Source: Bacillota bacterium (lineage in GTDB: Bacteria > Bacillota > Bacilli > Paenibacillales > Paenibacillaceae). Taken from it: a stretch of DNA of 6,731 nt. The DNA is taken from NCBI GenBank assembly GCA_023418755.1, contig JAEZZE010000133.1, forward strand, positions 1 to 6,731, read 5' to 3'. Positions 4,803-6,731 of the stretch are shown here, in pieces. A program made the translations under genes and the position numbers. The notes beneath the pieces were generated by a model. It was not told the origin of the DNA and did not search any database. It saw only the letters and a list, made by a program, of their open reading frames with translations. Position 1 is the first letter of the stretch, and every line of letters begins with the position of its first letter.

Positions 4803-5880
4803 CGTAGCGATTATAGACGACGAGCCGTGGTCGAGAGAGATCGTCAAGGCGCTGGCCGAATGGGACGAGTTGGGCTTGCGGGTCGACGGGGAGGCGGAGG
4901 ACGGCTCGGAAGGGCTTCGGCTGGTCGAGGAACGCCGGCCGCACATCGTCATCACGGATATGCGGATGCCCGGACTGGACGGCGTCGGGCTGCTGAAGCG
5001 GATGAACGAGAAGTTCCCGAAGATGAAAATCATCGTCATGAGCGGATACGACGACTTCGTGTACTTAAAGCAGGCGATACGTTCGCGGGCGGTCGAATAT
5101 TTGCTGAAGCCGCTCGACCGCGACGAGCTGAACGCGGCGCTGGGGCTGTGCGCCGAGGAGCTGAAGCGGGCGGAGGACGCGCCGCCGCGCGAACCGTTCG
5201 CGCTGTCCGATTCGGCCGCTCAGGAGAAGTACGCGGCGATCCGTCGGCGGATGAAAGGCTGCCTGTTGGAGCTGGACAAGACGGCCGCGCTGGAGACGCT
5301 GGAGAAGCTGGGCGATTGGATCGGGGGCTTAAGCGAAGCGCGACAGGCTTTCGTCAAGGCCGGTCACGATTTTCTATCGCTGCTGGAGGAATTCGCCGCG
5401 GAGAACGAACTGGACGTTGCCGGCTTGCGGCCGCGCGCGTCGTCCGGAGAGTGGGCGAGTCCGGACCAGGCGATCGGGGAGCTGCAAGCGATGTACGGGG
5501 AAGCGATCGACGAGGTCGAGTCGATCCTGCGCAGGCGCCAACGCCTGGACGTCACGATGATCCGCGAACATATCGACCTCCACTACAGCGAGCCGGTATC
5601 GCTGGAGACGCTCGCGCAGCGTTTTCACGTCAGCAAGGAGCATTTGAGCAGGGCATTCAAGTCGCAGACGGGAGAAAATTTGTCGGACTACATCGTGCGC
5701 AAGCGAATGGAAAAGGCGGGAGATCTGATCCTCGAAGGGAAGCTGGCGATCAAGCACGCGGCCAGGCTGGCAGGGTACGAGGACCTGGCGTATTTCTATC
5801 GGGTGTTCAAAAAGCATTACGGAGTAACGCCGGGGGACTACGCGAAGAGGAACGAAGGAGAGAACCCGCAACATCAATAA
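4795..5880 (+). CDS. YesN-type response regulator (receiver plus AraC DNA-binding domain)
   Basis: A 361-residue cytosolic transcription regulator. The N-terminal receiver domain (about 2-122) has acidic pair D8/D9, phospho-acceptor D55 in IVITDMRMPG, S83 in VMSGYDDF, and K105 in LLKP. A variable, charged middle part follows (about 125-250). The C-terminal AraC-type double helix-turn-helix (about 253-352) includes VSLETLAQRFHVSKEHLSRAFK and the second-helix region AGYEDLAYFYRVFKKHYGVTPGDY. The start is a TTG at 4795-4797, 8 bp inside the end of the kinase gene, with GGGGGAAG (4781-4788) upstream. The first codon opens straight into the receiver's first strand (NVAIIDDEP), so the start is well supported, and the overlap implies translational coupling. 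It is presumably phosphorylated by the adjacent kinase and activates the downstream transport operon, as YesN-type regulators do in related bacteria; the target here is inferred. Confidence 0.96.
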   Translation: MFNVAIIDDEPWSREIVKALAEWDELGLRVDGEAEDGSEGLRLVEERRPHIVITDMRMPGLDGVGLLKRMNEKFPKMKIIVMSGYDDFVYLKQAIRSRAVEYLLKPLDRDELNAALGLCAEELKRAEDAPPREPFALSDSAAQEKYAAIRRRMKGCLLELDKTAALETLEKLGDWIGGLSEARQAFVKAGHDFLSLLEEFAAENELDVAGLRPRASSGEWASPDQAIGELQAMYGEAIDEVESILRRRQRLDVTMIREHIDLHYSEPVSLETLAQRFHVSKEHLSRAFKSQTGENLSDYIVRKRMEKAGDLILEGKLAIKHAARLAGYEDLAYFYRVFKKHYGVTPGDYAKRNEGENPQHQ

Positions 5881-5932
5881 AATGCAACGACGGATGCTAA
5901 CCGATTCGAATGATGAGCGTTCGCGGCTCCCC

Positions 5933-5938
5933 TATACT
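5933..5938 (+). promoter_or_regulatory. -10 box of the transporter operon promoter
   Basis: TATACT matches five of six -10 positions and lies 34 bp before the ATG at 5972. The region 16-18 bp upstream (5909-5916, AATGATGA) has no good -35. That is what one expects of a promoter needing an activator, here plausibly the AraC-type regulator just upstream. Two TTCG words at 5905 and 5920 are too short to be called a binding site. Confidence 0.5.
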
Positions 5939-5971
5939 GAAGGTAATTTCAACTCAAGGGGGTACTCATCC

Positions 5972-6731
5972 ATGAAGAAAGCGCTTCATATCGGTCTAGT
6001 GCTCGCGCTGGCCGTATCGTTCCTGTCGGCGTGCGGCTCGGGCGGCAGCAAGGAGACAAGCCCGTCCGCATCGGCGGCGAATTCGCCAAGTTCTTCCGCT
6101 TCTCCGTCCGAATCGGCAAAAGCGGATACGCCTCCGCAGAAGGTCGAGCTTAAGGTGTTCATGAGCTTTCCGCGGTTCAAGGACCAGTTCGAGGCCTATT
6201 TCGCGCAGTTCAAGGCCAAGGAGCTGACGGAGAAAAACATCGACGTGTCGATTAAGCTGGAGATGCCGAATCCCGATCAAGCGAAGCAGATTTTGCAGAC
6301 GCGGCTAGCGTCCAACGACGCTCCGGACCTGTTCACGCTGCACGCGATCGCGGATATTCCGACCTACTACAAGGCGGGCTACTTGAGCGATCTGTCCGAT
6401 CAGCCGTTCGTGCCGAAGGTGTACGAGAGCGTGCGGAACACGGTGACCTACGACGGCAAGGTCGTGGCGCTGCCGCTGGAGAGCTTGAGCTGGGGCTATC
6501 TGTACAATAAAAAGATATTCGCCGAGCAGGGCATCGCGCCTCCGCTGACGCTGGACGAGATGCAGGCGGCGATCGACAAGCTGAACGCGGCGAACGTGAA
6601 ACCGTTCGTGCTGGCTTTCCAGGAGTCGTGGATTCCGCAGCTCATGATGGCGCTCTCGCTCGGAGGCACGGTGTCGTCGGCCCATCCCGACTGGATCGAG
6701 CGAATGAACAAGGGCGAGGCCTCTTATAAGG
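5972..6731 (+). CDS. Carbohydrate ABC transporter solute-binding lipoprotein (partial, 3' end outside window)
   Basis: The frame from ATG 5972 stays open for 253 codons to the window edge. Residues 1-20 form a lipoprotein signal peptide (MKK, hydrophobic core, LSA) with lipobox cysteine C21, so the mature protein is tethered to the outer face of the membrane. Residues 22-57 are a Ser/Ala/Pro-rich linker, and the binding domain starts near 58. Signature stretches of family 1 extracellular sugar-binding proteins are present: APDLFTLHA (117-125), GYLYNKKIFAEQGI (175-188) and PPLTLDEMQAAIDKL (190-204). AAGGGGG (5956-5962) is a strong ribosome binding site with 9-nt spacing. The gene follows the two-component pair by 91 bp, the usual place for a sugar-uptake operon controlled by it; permease genes should follow beyond the window. 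The sugar cannot be named. Confidence 0.93.
   Translation, partial: MKKALHIGLVLALAVSFLSACGSGGSKETSPSASAANSPSSSASPSESAKADTPPQKVELKVFMSFPRFKDQFEAYFAQFKAKELTEKNIDVSIKLEMPNPDQAKQILQTRLASNDAPDLFTLHAIADIPTYYKAGYLSDLSDQPFVPKVYESVRNTVTYDGKVVALPLESLSWGYLYNKKIFAEQGIAPPLTLDEMQAAIDKLNAANVKPFVLAFQESWIPQLMMALSLGGTVSSAHPDWIERMNKGEASYK

Noticed and set aside
4827..5900. 357-codon + strand frame overlapping the response regulator
   Set aside because: It is a shifted shadow with very high Arg/Gly content and no motifs, while the main frame encodes a complete receiver and AraC domain.
5911..5924. Catabolite-control (cre) site TGATGAGCGTTCGC near the lipoprotein promoter
   Set aside because: It fails the cre consensus at several fixed positions in every alignment register tried.

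Overview
The window looks like chromosomal DNA from a GC-rich member of the Paenibacillaceae (Paenibacillus or Cohnella type). The genus is an inference. It rests on strong AGGAGG-like ribosome binding sites, a Gram-positive lipobox protein, and a YesM/YesN-type two-component pair placed directly before a sugar-ABC solute-binding lipoprotein, a layout typical of that family. All genes and gene remnants lie on the + strand.

Layout. Bases 1-104 are the C-terminal end of a small multidrug-resistance type membrane transporter. A cytosolic calcineurin-like metallophosphoesterase (149-1021) follows closely and may share its transcript. Bases 1022-2423 hold no intact gene. This stretch starts with a well-formed promoter (TTGAAA-17-TACAAT), a perfect 21-bp palindrome at the expected transcription start, and the decayed N-terminus of a nitroreductase-family gene (1169-1294). 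It then carries two arrays of one repeat family: an old, diverged array on the minus strand (1444-1656) and a younger 58-bp tandem array on the plus strand (1941-2339). The arrays share the core GGGATAGCGAYAAAAG and face each other in inverted orientation.

Bases 2424-5880 read as one three-gene operon behind an extended -10 promoter at 2370-2378. The genes are a stand-alone MEKHLA-domain protein with a 12-residue repeat at its N-terminus, a membrane sensor histidine kinase (YesM type), and an AraC-family response regulator (YesN type) whose TTG start overlaps the kinase stop by 8 bp. A separate promoter at about 5933 then drives a solute-binding lipoprotein (5972 to the window end, incomplete).

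How they work together (inference): the kinase senses an extracellular ligand, possibly with the solute-binding lipoprotein. It phosphorylates the response regulator at D55, and the regulator activates the weak downstream promoter of the transporter operon. The MEKHLA protein, from a family said to resemble PAS domains, could be an extra cytosolic input to this system. The most unusual parts are the paired inverted repeat arrays, the MEKHLA/two-component linkage, and the dead nitroreductase locus that keeps its promoter and operator.
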